Origin: Streptomyces sp. RB17
GTDB lineage: Bacteria; Actinomycetota; Actinomycetes; Streptomycetales; Streptomycetaceae
DNA: 64,000 nucleotides
Direction of reading: 5' to 3'
Assembly: GCF_009604455.1 (NCBI RefSeq)
Contig: NZ_WEGL01000005.1
Span: 372,001-436,000 of the forward strand
Both the position numbers and the translations under genes were made by a program. A model generated the notes under the pieces. The model worked only from the letters and a program-made list of their open reading frames with translations. It ran no database searches and was not told the origin of the DNA. This document shows positions 41,446-50,148 of the stretch, piece by piece; positions within the stretch are counted from its first letter, which is position 1; the number at the start of each line of letters is the position of its first letter.

Positions 41446-41463
41446 CACCCCGTTGGCGCACGC

Positions 41464-42255
41464 TCAGCCGGACCACGTCGTGTAGAAACTGCCGGGGTTC
41501 ACGAGGTAGCGCACGGTGGGGTGCGGCACATGGCGGACCCGGTGGCTGCGGCTGTACCGGTGGACGAGCTCCCAGTCCTCACGCGGGAGCACGTCCGGCG
41601 TACGCCGCAGACGGCTGAAGTGCAAGGCCCGGTTGCGCCGTGCGACGAAGGCGTTGGTGTCCAGAAACGACTCCCGGGCGGCCCGCCGGCGGTCGAACGG
41701 CACGGACAGGACGTCCCGCTCGGTCCCGTCCGGCAGGACGCGGCGCAGCGCCGTGTAGACGCCGTCCGGCCCGCCGGGGGACTCCAGGACCGCCAGCGCC
41801 CGTTGCAGATGGTCGGGTTCCCACAGGTTGTCGTCGTCCAGGAAGGCCACGTACCGCGAGCGGGTGAGGCGGATGCCGACATTGCGTACGACGCCGGCCA
41901 CGCCCGTGTTGCGCGCCAGCGAGACCGCGAACAGCCGTGGGTCGTCGGGAAGTTCGGGTAGGCCGGCGCCGTCGTCGACGACGACCACGATCTGATCGCG
42001 CACGGTCTGGGCCAGGGCCGACCGGACGGCCGCCCGCAGCTGGTCGGGGCGCCGGTGAGTGGCGATGACCGTCGCGACGAGGGCGGTGGGGAGGGAGGCT
42101 GCGGCAGCCGTGAGACGGCGGGTCTCCGCGGTCTCGAAGCGGCGCAGCCGCAGCGCGGAGGGGAGGAGCACGAGCTTGTTGCGCAGCTCGAAGAGCACCA
42201 GCCAGCCGAAGGCGCGCTTGAGGAGCTCCCAGGGGGCGCGGGTGATGCGTCGCAT
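41464..42255 (-). CDS. Family 2 glycosyltransferase
   Basis: 263 aa with an amphipathic or hydrophobic basic N terminus (about 1-50, WELLKRAFGWLVLFELRNKLVLL), then the GT2 core TALVATVIATHRRPDQLRAAVRSAL, IVVVVDDGAG, SRYVAFLDDDNLWEPDHL (DDD metal site) and PREDWELVHRYS. The core is shifted by about 50 residues compared with its neighbours, suggesting membrane association. ATG at 42255 starts 11 bases after the beta-helix lipoprotein gene in the same operon. Confidence 0.86.
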   Translation of the reverse strand: MRRITRAPWELLKRAFGWLVLFELRNKLVLLPSALRLRRFETAETRRLTAAAASLPTALVATVIATHRRPDQLRAAVRSALAQTVRDQIVVVVDDGAGLPELPDDPRLFAVSLARNTGVAGVVRNVGIRLTRSRYVAFLDDDNLWEPDHLQRALAVLESPGGPDGVYTALRRVLPDGTERDVLSVPFDRRRAARESFLDTNAFVARRNRALHFSRLRRTPDVLPREDWELVHRYSRSHRVRHVPHPTVRYLVNPGSFYTTWSG

Positions 42256-42266
42256 GATCCTCCTTC

Positions 42267-43214
42267 TCAGCCGGCCGGCTTCGGGATGATCGGGGTGCCG
42301 TCGGAGAAGCGGTTGTTGCGCCAGACGTTGCCGGAACCGCCGGCGTTCCAGGCGGTGACGGCACCGTAGACACCGCTGTTGCGGTGGTACCGGGTGGAGA
42401 AGACGTTGTTCGTGACCCTGATCCCGGTGGCGCCCGGGCCGCCCGCGTAGAGGGCGTACGCGCCGCCGGCCAGCAGATTGCCGTCGACGACGGTGTCGGA
42501 GACGTGGCCGGTGTCGGCGAACAGGCCAAGGGCCGCGGAGGCTCCCCGGTCGACGGCGACGGGGTTGAGCAGGGTGTTGTGACGGACGATCAGCCGGCCC
42601 TTGGCACCGCCGCCGCTGATCACCGCATCGGTGTGCTGCCACTCGCCGCCGTTGTTGCGGAAGGGGACGAGGTTGTGGACGTAGTTGTCGTGGAGGTAGC
42701 CCTGGCCCATGGACAGGGCGTTGCCGAAGACGGAGATGTCGCACCAGCCGACCTCGACGGAGCTGGTGCCCATGTTGGAGACGGCGTAGTCCACTCCGCC
42801 GTTGTCGGGCCCTTTTCCGGGGACCGCGGTGACGGTGGTGTGCAGGATCCTCAGGCCCCGGTGGCCGGGGCGCAGGTTGACCCCCCACCAGTTCGTGGAG
42901 GTGATCTTGCTGTCGATGATGGTCACGTCGTCGGCGTAGATGTCGAGGGAGCCGGTGATGTCCCAGCCCTTGATGACGGTTCCGTCGGTCCTGACGCTCA
43001 TGTTCCCCGTGGGGTGCGGTGTGAGCGGGATGCGGGGACCGGTGGTGCGGGCGTCGGGGAAACGGGCCTCGTCCGGTGCCGCGGTGGTGGCGTGAGACGT
43101 GCCGGTGGAGTGGCCCCGGGCGGGCGGTACGGAGTCGGTGCCCGAGGAGCCCGACGTACAGGCGGCGGACAGCAGGAGGGCCAGGCCGGCGAGCAGGCGG
43201 CGGAGCCTCGTCAT
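42267..43214 (-). CDS. Secreted right-handed beta-helix lipoprotein
   Basis: 315 aa. Signal peptide with lipobox LLLSAAC (residues about 13-19), a Ser/Thr/Gly linker, then a right-handed parallel beta-helix with Asn-rich rungs: VTIIDSKITSTNWWGVNL, GLRILHTTVTAV, VEVGWCDISVFGNAL, LIVRHNTLLNPV, IRVTNNVFSTRYH, NVWRNNRFSDGTPI. The fold occurs in pectate lyases, polysaccharide lyases and epimerases; no catalytic set can be called by eye. In this locus it may trim, bind or epimerise the polymer outside the cell. ATG at 43214 overlaps the flippase stop (ATGA). Confidence 0.83.
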   Translation of the reverse strand: MTRLRRLLAGLALLLSAACTSGSSGTDSVPPARGHSTGTSHATTAAPDEARFPDARTTGPRIPLTPHPTGNMSVRTDGTVIKGWDITGSLDIYADDVTIIDSKITSTNWWGVNLRPGHRGLRILHTTVTAVPGKGPDNGGVDYAVSNMGTSSVEVGWCDISVFGNALSMGQGYLHDNYVHNLVPFRNNGGEWQHTDAVISGGGAKGRLIVRHNTLLNPVAVDRGASAALGLFADTGHVSDTVVDGNLLAGGAYALYAGGPGATGIRVTNNVFSTRYHRNSGVYGAVTAWNAGGSGNVWRNNRFSDGTPIIPKPAG

Positions 43215-44698
43215 GCGGTCTCCGGTGTCCGGGAGCCGAGCAGGAAGCGGCGGCCGGGCAGCACGCACACCGCGTAGCAGGCCAGGGCGGCGGGGCCGAT
43301 GACCAACAGGGCGGGGGTGCCGTCGCCGAAGAGATGCTTCGCGGCGACGATGACCAGGGTCATCACGGCTCCCCCGAAGAAGGGCCAGGCGCAGGCCCTG
43401 GCGATGTGGGCGAGGCCGATCCCGGCCCGGCCGAGGGCATGGAGGAAGGCGGGTACGACGAGTCCGGCGGCGACCAGCACATGGCCCTGGGAGACGCCGA
43501 CGATGCCGCCCAGGCGTGCGCCGACGATCAGTACCGGGACGAGGGCGAGGACCCAGAGGGCCTGGGTGAGGATCAGGGAGCGGCGCTGCCCGGTGGCGAC
43601 GAGGCAGTCGTAGGCGAGTTCGCAGCCGATCCGGACCAGGCCCAGGGCCATCAGCCAGGGCAGCGCGTCGGCGGCGGGCAGCCACCTGCCCCCGTACACC
43701 AGGTGGACGACCGGGGCGGCGAGGCCGCCGAGCAGCACGCACAGGGGCACAGTGCCGGTGACGAGCACCCCCAGGGCGCGGCTGAAGCCCTGGGCGAGAG
43801 CCTGCGGGGAGTCGGCGAGACGGGAGAAGCCGGCGAAGGAGACGCGGCGGGCGGCCTCGGAGATCACACGTACCGGCCAGCCGGACATGTTGAACGCCAG
43901 GACGTAGAAGCCGAGCGAGACTCCGCCGAGGGTGGAGCCGACGACCATGGTGTCCACGTTGACGACGGCGAGCGCGAGGAGGCTCGCGCCGGCCAGCGGA
44001 AGGCCGAACTTCAGCAGTGCCCGGGCCTGTTGGGGATCCCAGCCGAACCGCAGGGTGCCGGGGGCGGCCAGGGCGCAGCCGACGAGGGCGGCGATGTTGC
44101 CCGCGACCGCGCCCCAGGCGAAGCTCATCGCGCCCCAGCCGGCGAAGGCCAGCGTCAGCGTCACGGCGGTGCTGAGAAGGAAGTTGAGCGCGTCGACGAG
44201 CATCCGCCGGCCCTGGGCGAACTCCCGGGTCAGGAAGCCGGCGGGGACCTGGGCCACCCCGTCGATCACCAGGCACAGGCACATCACCCGCAGTACGCCC
44301 GAGGCGTCGGGCGTGTCGAGCAGCCCGGCCACCGCCGGCGCCGAGACGAAGAGGGCCGCGTACAGCAGGCCGCTGGTCGCGGTGGCCAGGGTCAGCACCG
44401 TCGGCGCGAACCGGCGGGGGTCGCCGTCCCAGCGGACGATGGCCAGGCTGACGCCCAGTTCGTTCGCGGAGAGCAGGACCAGGAGCACGGTCTGGGCGAT
44501 GCCGTAGACACCCCACTGGGCCGGTCCGAGGGCGAAGCGCGCCAGCAGGATGCCGGTGGCGAAGTTGCCGAGGCGCATGACCACGGTGTTGATCAGGCTC
44601 CAGCGGGCCGCCGAACGGACCTTCCGGCCGAGGGAGTCAGGAGCGGGGGTGACGCTCGGCTCAGCGGTCTCGCTGTCCGGTGTGCGAACGCTGTCCAT
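43211..44698 (-). CDS. Wzx-type oligosaccharide flippase
   Basis: 495 aa with about 14 membrane helices and the MATE/polysaccharide-transporter start RSAARWSLINTVVMRLGNFATGILLARFALGPAQWGVYGIAQ (about 28-70). It would turn the undecaprenyl-linked repeat unit to the outer face. ATG at 44698 has GAGGAG seven bases upstream and lies within the 3' end of the Wzz-like gene (38-base overlap), so translation is coupled. Confidence 0.9.
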   Translation of the reverse strand: MDSVRTPDSETAEPSVTPAPDSLGRKVRSAARWSLINTVVMRLGNFATGILLARFALGPAQWGVYGIAQTVLLVLLSANELGVSLAIVRWDGDPRRFAPTVLTLATATSGLLYAALFVSAPAVAGLLDTPDASGVLRVMCLCLVIDGVAQVPAGFLTREFAQGRRMLVDALNFLLSTAVTLTLAFAGWGAMSFAWGAVAGNIAALVGCALAAPGTLRFGWDPQQARALLKFGLPLAGASLLALAVVNVDTMVVGSTLGGVSLGFYVLAFNMSGWPVRVISEAARRVSFAGFSRLADSPQALAQGFSRALGVLVTGTVPLCVLLGGLAAPVVHLVYGGRWLPAADALPWLMALGLVRIGCELAYDCLVATGQRRSLILTQALWVLALVPVLIVGARLGGIVGVSQGHVLVAAGLVVPAFLHALGRAGIGLAHIARACAWPFFGGAVMTLVIVAAKHLFGDGTPALLVIGPAALACYAVCVLPGRRFLLGSRTPETA

Positions 44699-45488
44699 GA
44701 GTCGACTCCTCGTCGAGCGGCTCGGCGGCGGGCGTCACGGCCACGACGGGCCGCCCGGCCCTCGGCTCCGCGGCGGTCCTGTTCTCGGCGGACCGCGACC
44801 AACTGGGCGTCGTCCGGAGGGCGATGGTCTGCTCGGCGAGCGGCTCCCCGGCCGCCGGCTGCTCGGGTTCCTCCGGGCGCACAGCGGCCCGTGACCGGCG
44901 GCGCGCCTCCACGTAGAAGACGCCGACCAGGCTCAGCACCAGGCCCAGGCACCCGGCCATGACCATGTACTCCAGGCGCGTCTTGGTCTGCGCCACCGGG
45001 TTCTGCGGAGGCACGATGGTCGTCATGCGGATCATGGCCTTGGGGGCGACCGACTGCTGTTCCTGGAACTGGTCCAGCCGCTGCTGGGCATAGGTGGTCA
45101 GGATGCGGTCCGAGGCGAGGACGGCGGCCCTGTCGGTGCCGGTGACGGTGAGCCACATCAGCGGCCCCTGGGCGTTGTCGGCGAGCTTGGCCCCGAACGT
45201 GCCCGTTGCGCCACGGGACTTCAGCTCCCGGACCGAGCCGTCGGAGTTGAGGTTGCGGGCCAGGCTGTCGGCCATGCCGGTGAGCGAGGTCTCGGTGCTG
45301 AGGAAGGGGTTGCCGTCGTAGGCGACCGTGGCCTTCTGGGAGTTCAGGAGAACCACCGTGCTCTGCGACTGGTAGGTGACGGGAACCATCAGGGCCACAC
45401 CGACGATCAGGCCTGCGGTCAGCAGCAATCCGGGCAGCAGGACGTACCAGCGCCTGCGCATGACCCGGAAGATCTCAGCGAGATCCAT
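44661..45488 (-). CDS. Wzz-like chain-length determinant
   Basis: 275 aa: MDLAEIFRVMRRRWYVLLPGLLLTAGL with first membrane helix, VPVTYQSQSTVVLLNS, a periplasmic helical region (ILTTYAQQRLDQFQEQQ), TIVPPQNPVAQTKTRLEYMV with the Pro-rich motif before helix two, and an acidic/basic cytoplasmic tail of about 70 residues without Walker motifs. It resembles the N-terminal part of the fusion protein at 38525. ATG at 45488 has a GGGGGG run six bases upstream. First gene of the operon with flippase, lipoprotein and glycosyltransferase. Confidence 0.87.
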   Translation of the reverse strand: MDLAEIFRVMRRRWYVLLPGLLLTAGLIVGVALMVPVTYQSQSTVVLLNSQKATVAYDGNPFLSTETSLTGMADSLARNLNSDGSVRELKSRGATGTFGAKLADNAQGPLMWLTVTGTDRAAVLASDRILTTYAQQRLDQFQEQQSVAPKAMIRMTTIVPPQNPVAQTKTRLEYMVMAGCLGLVLSLVGVFYVEARRRSRAAVRPEEPEQPAAGEPLAEQTIALRTTPSWSRSAENRTAAEPRAGRPVVAVTPAAEPLDEESTHGQRSHTGQRDR

Positions 45489-45539
45489 GGTGGTCCCCCC
45501 TAGCGACCCGACGTTCGACGAGCATATGTTGCAAGCGGA

Positions 45540-46655
45540 TCATATGAGGAACGTTTGGGCAGTCGGCCTCGGGCGGGTGCTCGCGCTGCCCCCCTCCAGC
45601 AGCACATCGGCGATCCGGTCGCTCGCGTGACCGTCCCACAGGTCGGGCCGGCGCGGCGCGGGCGGATCGTCCAGCACCCGGTTCACCGTGGTCACGATGC
45701 GTGCCGGATCCCGGCCGGCCAGCACATTGGTGCCCTGCTCCACGGTGACGGGCCGTTCGGTGTTGTCCCGCAGCGTCACGCACGGCACACCCAGCGCGGT
45801 GGTCTCCTCCTGAACGCCGCCGGAGTCGGTCAGCACGAGCCGGGCGGAGTCCTGCAGGGCGATGAAGTCCAGGTATCCGGCGGGCGGTACGAGCCGGATG
45901 CCTCCGGGAACGCCGATGTCGGCCAGCCGCTGCGACGCGCGCGGATGCACGGGCAGCAGCAGCGGGCAGCGGCCGGCGATCTCACCCAGGGCCTTCAGGA
46001 GCGCGGCGAGGACCTCGGGGTCGTCCACGTTGGCGGGGCGGTGCAGGGTGACCAGGCCGTACTCGCCCCTGGCCAGGCCGTATCGGCCGAGGACGTCCGA
46101 GGCCCGGGCCCGTTCCAGGTTGGCCAGCAGCGTGTCGATCATGACGTTGCCGACGAGGTGGATCTGGTCCTCCCGGTACCCCTCCGCGCGCAGGTTGTCG
46201 ACGGCGTCGGGGGAGGGGGCCAGCAGATAGTCGCTGACGCGGTCGGTGGCGACCCGGTTGACCTCCTCCGGCATACTCCAGTCCCGGCTGCGCAGGCCGG
46301 CCTCGACATGGGCCAGCAGCGGTCCCGTCTTGGCGGTGACCAGGGCACAGGCCAGCGTGGAGTTGATGTCGCCCACCACGACGACGATGTCCGGGGACAC
46401 CTCGGCGAGGAGCGGCTCGAACGCGGTCATCACGCGTCCGGTCTGCTCGGCGTGGCTGCCGGAGCCGACGCCGAGGAAGCGGTCGGGCGGGCGGATGCCG
46501 AGGTCGGCGAAGAACACGTCGTTCATGGCCGGGTCGTAGTGCTGACCGGTGTGGACGAGGACCACCTCGGCGCCCCGGCTCTCCAGGGCGTCCATCACCG
46601 GCTTGATCTTCATGTAGTTGGGTCGCGCCCCGGCGACGCAGACGATGCGCGGCAT
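45540..46655 (-). CDS. wecB: UDP-N-acetylglucosamine 2-epimerase (non-hydrolysing)
   Basis: 371 aa, GT-B-like fold: VAGARPNYMKIKPVMDAL, LVHTGQHYDPAMNDVFF, VVVVGDINSTLA, HVEAGLRSRDWSMPEEVNR, LVTLHRPANVDD, VLTDSGGVQEETTALGVPCVTLRDNTERPVTVEQGTN. All are family signatures including the catalytic Asp, Glu and His positions. It converts UDP-GlcNAc to UDP-ManNAc, substrate for the dehydrogenase just upstream in the operon (3-base gap). The tail after LLEGG is variable. Confidence 0.94.
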   Translation of the reverse strand: MPRIVCVAGARPNYMKIKPVMDALESRGAEVVLVHTGQHYDPAMNDVFFADLGIRPPDRFLGVGSGSHAEQTGRVMTAFEPLLAEVSPDIVVVVGDINSTLACALVTAKTGPLLAHVEAGLRSRDWSMPEEVNRVATDRVSDYLLAPSPDAVDNLRAEGYREDQIHLVGNVMIDTLLANLERARASDVLGRYGLARGEYGLVTLHRPANVDDPEVLAALLKALGEIAGRCPLLLPVHPRASQRLADIGVPGGIRLVPPAGYLDFIALQDSARLVLTDSGGVQEETTALGVPCVTLRDNTERPVTVEQGTNVLAGRDPARIVTTVNRVLDDPPAPRRPDLWDGHASDRIADVLLEGGSASTRPRPTAQTFLI

Positions 46656-46658
46656 GGC

Positions 46659-47918
46659 TCAGAGCACCTCGATCGTGGGTCCGGAGGGCAGCCGTCGACG
46701 GCAGTCGAGGACGAAGGGGGCGTGCTCGGCGACGAGTTCGTAGTCGAAGCTGTCGTGGTCGGCGAGCAGCACCACCACGTCCGCGGCGGCCAGCTCCTGC
46801 GGGGTCAGTTCGACCCGCACCAGTCGTGTGTCCACCGGCAGGCCCTCGACGACATGCGGGTCCGCCGCCTTGACCTGGGCGCCCATGTCGAGCAGCAGCT
46901 GGGAGATGCGCAGGGCGGGCGACTCGCGGGCGTCGCCGGTGTTCTTCTTGTACGCCAGGCCGAGCAGCAGGATCTTCGAGCCGTTCACGGAACGGCGTCT
47001 TTCGTTGAACAAGTCGCCGATGCGGCGCGCCACGTACTCGGGCATGTGGTTGTTGATGTCGTTGGCCAGCTCCACGAAGCGGAAGCTCTGGCCGAGTTCG
47101 CGCTGCACCCGCCAGGAAAGGTACGAGGGGTCGATCGGAAGGCAGTGGCCGCCGACGCCCGGTCCGGGGGTGAACCTCATGAAGCCGAAGGGCTTGGTGG
47201 ACGCGGCGTCGATGGCCTGCCAGACGTCGATGTCCAGGTGATGGGCGAACATCGCGATCTCGTTGACCAGTGCGATGTTCACATGGCGGAAGGTGTTCTC
47301 CAGCAGCTTGGCGAGTTCGGCCTCCTTGGGGGAGCGCACCGGCACGGTGGTGTCGACGAGACCGGCGTAGAAGTCCTGAACGGCCTTGAGTGACGCCGCG
47401 TCGACGCCCGAGACGACCTTCGGGGTCTCCTTGAAACCCCAGACCGTGTTTCCCGGGTCGATCCGCTCGGGGCTGTAGCCGAGGTGGAAGTCGCTGCCGG
47501 CGGTGAGGCCCGAGCCGTCCTCCAGGATCGGGGCGAACAGCTCCTGCGTGGTGCCGGGGTAGGTGGTCGACTCCAGGACGACGGTGGCTCCGGGGCGCAG
47601 ATAGCGGGCGAGGGTGACCGCGGACTCCTTGATGTAGCGCAGGTCGGGAGTGCCCTCGTGCAGCGGGGTCGGGACGGTCACCACGGCGACGTCGAAACCG
47701 CCGCAGTCGCGGGCCGATTCGCTCGGGCGGTAGGTGCCTCGGTCCAGTGCCGCGCGGATTCGCTCGGAGGAGACGTCCTCGACGAAGGACTCACCGGCGG
47801 CAAGGCTCTTGACCCGCCGGGAGTCGACGTCGTATCCGATCACCTCGTGTCCGACCTCGGCGGCCCGGATGGCCAGCGGCAGGCCGACGTAACCCTGTCC
47901 GACCACGACGACGCGCAT
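46659..47918 (-). CDS. UDP-sugar 6-dehydrogenase (UDP-ManNAc/GlcNAc type)
   Basis: 419 aa. MRVVVVGQGYVGLPLAIRAAEVGHEVIGYD is the NAD site; VVTVPTPL, VVLESTTYPGTT, LAKLLENTFRHVNIALVNEIA, PGPGVGGHCLPIDPSYL with the catalytic Cys, and LLLGLAYKKNTGDARESPAL follow. It oxidises C6 of a UDP-N-acetylhexosamine to the uronic acid in two steps. Adjacent WecB and a WecG-family transferase argue for UDP-ManNAcA as product, though a GlcNAcA route feeding the dehydrogenase at 27974 is possible. ATG at 47918 has AGGAG upstream and shares one base with the transferase stop. Confidence 0.93.
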   Translation of the reverse strand: MRVVVVGQGYVGLPLAIRAAEVGHEVIGYDVDSRRVKSLAAGESFVEDVSSERIRAALDRGTYRPSESARDCGGFDVAVVTVPTPLHEGTPDLRYIKESAVTLARYLRPGATVVLESTTYPGTTQELFAPILEDGSGLTAGSDFHLGYSPERIDPGNTVWGFKETPKVVSGVDAASLKAVQDFYAGLVDTTVPVRSPKEAELAKLLENTFRHVNIALVNEIAMFAHHLDIDVWQAIDAASTKPFGFMRFTPGPGVGGHCLPIDPSYLSWRVQRELGQSFRFVELANDINNHMPEYVARRIGDLFNERRRSVNGSKILLLGLAYKKNTGDARESPALRISQLLLDMGAQVKAADPHVVEGLPVDTRLVRVELTPQELAAADVVVLLADHDSFDYELVAEHAPFVLDCRRRLPSGPTIEVL

Positions 47919-48688
47919 CAGTGACTCCTGTTCGCGGGAGCGGGCGACGGAGAGAGCCGGATGAACTCTCGCGCCGTCATGAGGACGAAGGCGGCATTGG
48001 TGGTGAGATAGCGCCGGCCCAGGCGGCGAGGCTCCTGCAGCGCCCGGTAGAGCCACTCGAGCCCCCACCGCTGCCAGGACCCGGGGGCCCGCTTGGTGAC
48101 CCCGGCCAGGATGTCGAAGGAGCCGCCGACCCCGTGGACGACACGAGCGCCGGTGCGTGCGCCGTGGGCGGCGGTGAAGATCTCCTTCTTGGGCGAGGTC
48201 ATGCCGAGGAACAGCATCCGGGCGCCGCTGCGGGCGATCTCCCCGGCTATCGCTTCCTGCTGGGAATCGTCGAAGTAGCCGTTCCGGCTGCCGGCCACCT
48301 GCAGCCGGGGGAACCGGTCGGCCACCCGCCGCAGCATCTCCTCCAGCACGTCCTGCTTGGCGCCGAGGAAGTACACCGACATGCCGGCCGTTTCCGCCTC
48401 CGCCAGCAGCCGCAGGAAGAGGTCGATGCCGGCCACCCGTTCCGGCAGCGGGGCGCGCAGCACCCGGCCGGCCCAGACCACCGCCTGTCCGTCGGCGAGG
48501 ACGAGGTCGCAGCCGGCCACGGCCCGGGCCAGCCGGGGATCCCGCCGCATGTTCACCAGCTTCGCGGCGTTGACCACCCCGATCTCGAGCTGTCTGCCGT
48601 CCCGGACCGCTTCGAGGCAGCGCTGCACCGTCTCGTCCATGGTCAGCGGGTCCAGCTCGACGCCGAAGAGAGACTGACGCCCGTTCAT
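47918..48688 (-). CDS. WecG/TagA/CpsF family glycosyltransferase
   Basis: 256 aa (GT26). Signatures: FGVELDPLTMDETVQRCLEAV, VVNAAKLVNMRRDP, DLVLADGQAVVWAGR (catalytic Asp region), VYFLGAKQDVLEEML, and LFLGMTSPKKEIF with GVGGSFDILAG. The family transfers ManNAc or ManNAcA to lipid-linked GlcNAc, fitting the WecB and dehydrogenase genes next door. ATG at 48688 follows GGGGGG by six bases and overlaps the preceding gene by 4 bases. Confidence 0.92.
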   Translation of the reverse strand: MNGRQSLFGVELDPLTMDETVQRCLEAVRDGRQLEIGVVNAAKLVNMRRDPRLARAVAGCDLVLADGQAVVWAGRVLRAPLPERVAGIDLFLRLLAEAETAGMSVYFLGAKQDVLEEMLRRVADRFPRLQVAGSRNGYFDDSQQEAIAGEIARSGARMLFLGMTSPKKEIFTAAHGARTGARVVHGVGGSFDILAGVTKRAPGSWQRWGLEWLYRALQEPRRLGRRYLTTNAAFVLMTAREFIRLSPSPAPANRSH

Positions 48689-49857
48689 ATCCGGCCCCCC
48701 TGCCAGGCGTGGAGCATCCAGCCGAATTCGTACGGCCGGCATTCGCGGTCCACGGAAAGCGGCCGGTACATCCGGTCCAGGGACCGCAGCCGCAGGTTCG
48801 GAGCGACCCTGGTGCCGAGTCCCCGGGCGGCGCGTACGGCCTTCTTCGGGTCGCCCCGATAGACCTTGCGCCAGGTCGCGCCGAGCTCGTCGAGGATCAA
48901 CGGCTCCCGGTGCTCCGGGCGTTCGGCCAGTTCGGGAACGTCCGTCATCCAGCGCAGGCCCTTGCGGACCGGCGCGCCGAAGTCGGTGCCGCCGGCGTCG
49001 GCGAGGTCGAACAGCGCGGTCGGCGCCATCGCGTGCTGGTGGACGCTGTAGACCGGGTAGCCCTCCACCACATCGCCGGTGCGCGCGTCGTAGTGCCACC
49101 ACCACTGCCCGCCGTCGCCCTGCAGCTCGCAGATGCGCGCCGCGCACGCCTCGGCCGCGGCCAGCGCCTCCGGATCGCCGTCCCCGTCGCCGCTCGCGTG
49201 GGCGCGGGCCAGGGCCTGGAGCGGGTAGGTCTGGTCGGCGAAGCAGCTCACGTGTGCCCGGTACCAGGGCACCAGGCCGGGCCCGGTGGCGTGCGGGAAC
49301 AGTGGGCTGTCGCCGATGCGGGCGCGCAGCAGGCGGTCACGGGCCGCGGAGAGGGGCCTGTCCACATCGACCGTGGCACGGGCCGCCGCGAGCGCGGACA
49401 GCACCCAGGCGGCCTCGACGGTGTACTGCGGCCGGCCCTCCTCGTCCAGGGCTTCGACCCGGGCGACGGCGTCGGACAGTTTGGGGTGCCCGGTCTCGGC
49501 GGCCGCCCAGGAGATGAGCGCCGCGTCACCGAGGTTGTTCACCGCGGGCAGCGACTCGACCAGCAGATCCGTGAACTCCTGGGCGGTACGCCCGCCGAGC
49601 ACCGCGCGCTGGCGGTCCTCGGGGAGGAACCGGGCCCCCAGCACGGTGATGGCCGCGTACCGGGTGCTGGTCCCGCGCCGTTCCAGGGTCCAGGAACCAT
49701 CGGCTGCCTTCCGCCCGGCCATGGTGAAGGCGAAGGCCTCACCGCCGGGAAGCAGCATCGACGGAAGCCCCGACTCGGCGACTGCGAGCAGCCGCCGGGC
49801 GAGCGCGAGCAGCGGCGGTTCCTCGCGACCGAGCGCCGCCAGACGTGTGATGGTCAT
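48685..49857 (-). CDS. Unrecognised 390-aa helical-toroid-like protein
   Basis: The sequence alternates helices with Gly/Asp-rich turns in the manner of alpha/alpha-barrel (toroid) proteins such as terpene cyclase-like, lyase-like or epimerase-like enzymes: GGEAFAFTMAGRKAADGSW, NNLGDAALISWAAAETG, YTVEAAWVLSALAAARA, CFADQTYPLQALARAH, GDGGQWWWHYDARTGDVVEGYPVYSVHQHAMAPTALFDL. The His/Tyr/Trp-rich segment (about 240-275) may be an active site. No signal peptide. First gene of the operon with WecG, the dehydrogenase and WecB, coupled by ATGA, so a role on the same uronic-acid polymer is likely. Confidence 0.7.
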   Translation of the reverse strand: MTITRLAALGREEPPLLALARRLLAVAESGLPSMLLPGGEAFAFTMAGRKAADGSWTLERRGTSTRYAAITVLGARFLPEDRQRAVLGGRTAQEFTDLLVESLPAVNNLGDAALISWAAAETGHPKLSDAVARVEALDEEGRPQYTVEAAWVLSALAAARATVDVDRPLSAARDRLLRARIGDSPLFPHATGPGLVPWYRAHVSCFADQTYPLQALARAHASGDGDGDPEALAAAEACAARICELQGDGGQWWWHYDARTGDVVEGYPVYSVHQHAMAPTALFDLADAGGTDFGAPVRKGLRWMTDVPELAERPEHREPLILDELGATWRKVYRGDPKKAVRAARGLGTRVAPNLRLRSLDRMYRPLSVDRECRPYEFGWMLHAWQGGRI

Positions 49858-50148
49858 CTTCTGGACACACCAACCCCCCTGTGGGTCCTCTTTTTGCGCA
49901 GGCTTGTGAGCGCCGCGTCGCGGATGGCCACGCGGCGGTAGGCAGACGCCGGAACGTCAGACGTCAGGCAACGGAGCGGTCGTCGCTCCTCGCCTCGGAC
50001 ACAGGTGTCCTCACCCGGTAACCCCCCTGGGCACTGGTTGTGCGCATACTGCGCCCGGTCTGCACACTTCGCACACATGTTATGCCTGCACGTGTTCGAT
50101 GACCGGTGTTTTGGGAGAATCAGAAAGTCGGACGGGTTCGAGTTGGCG
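49858..50148 (-). promoter_or_regulatory. Intergenic control region upstream of the WecG operon
   Basis: 291 bases without a convincing gene (a 74-residue minus frame is probably chance). It holds GGACAC-AG-GTGTCC, an inverted repeat at 49997-50010, and two CAGGGGGGTT motifs on the minus strand (near 50027 and 49879). The AT-richer part around 50040-50100 is the likeliest promoter, but no clear hexamer pair stands out. Confidence 0.45.

Noticed and set aside
43076..44962. 628-residue plus-strand frame across the flippase
   Set aside because: Antisense to a 14-helix flippase with convincing start and coupling; composition Gly/Glu/Gln-rich.
45555..47393. 612-residue plus-strand frame opposite wecB and the UDP-sugar dehydrogenase
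   Set aside because: Both minus-strand genes carry full catalytic signatures; this frame carries none.
49854..50078. 74-residue minus-strand frame starting MCAKCADRAQYAHNQC
   Set aside because: Cys/Arg-rich, no ribosome site, lies in a control region and would run into the gene start at 49857; probably chance.
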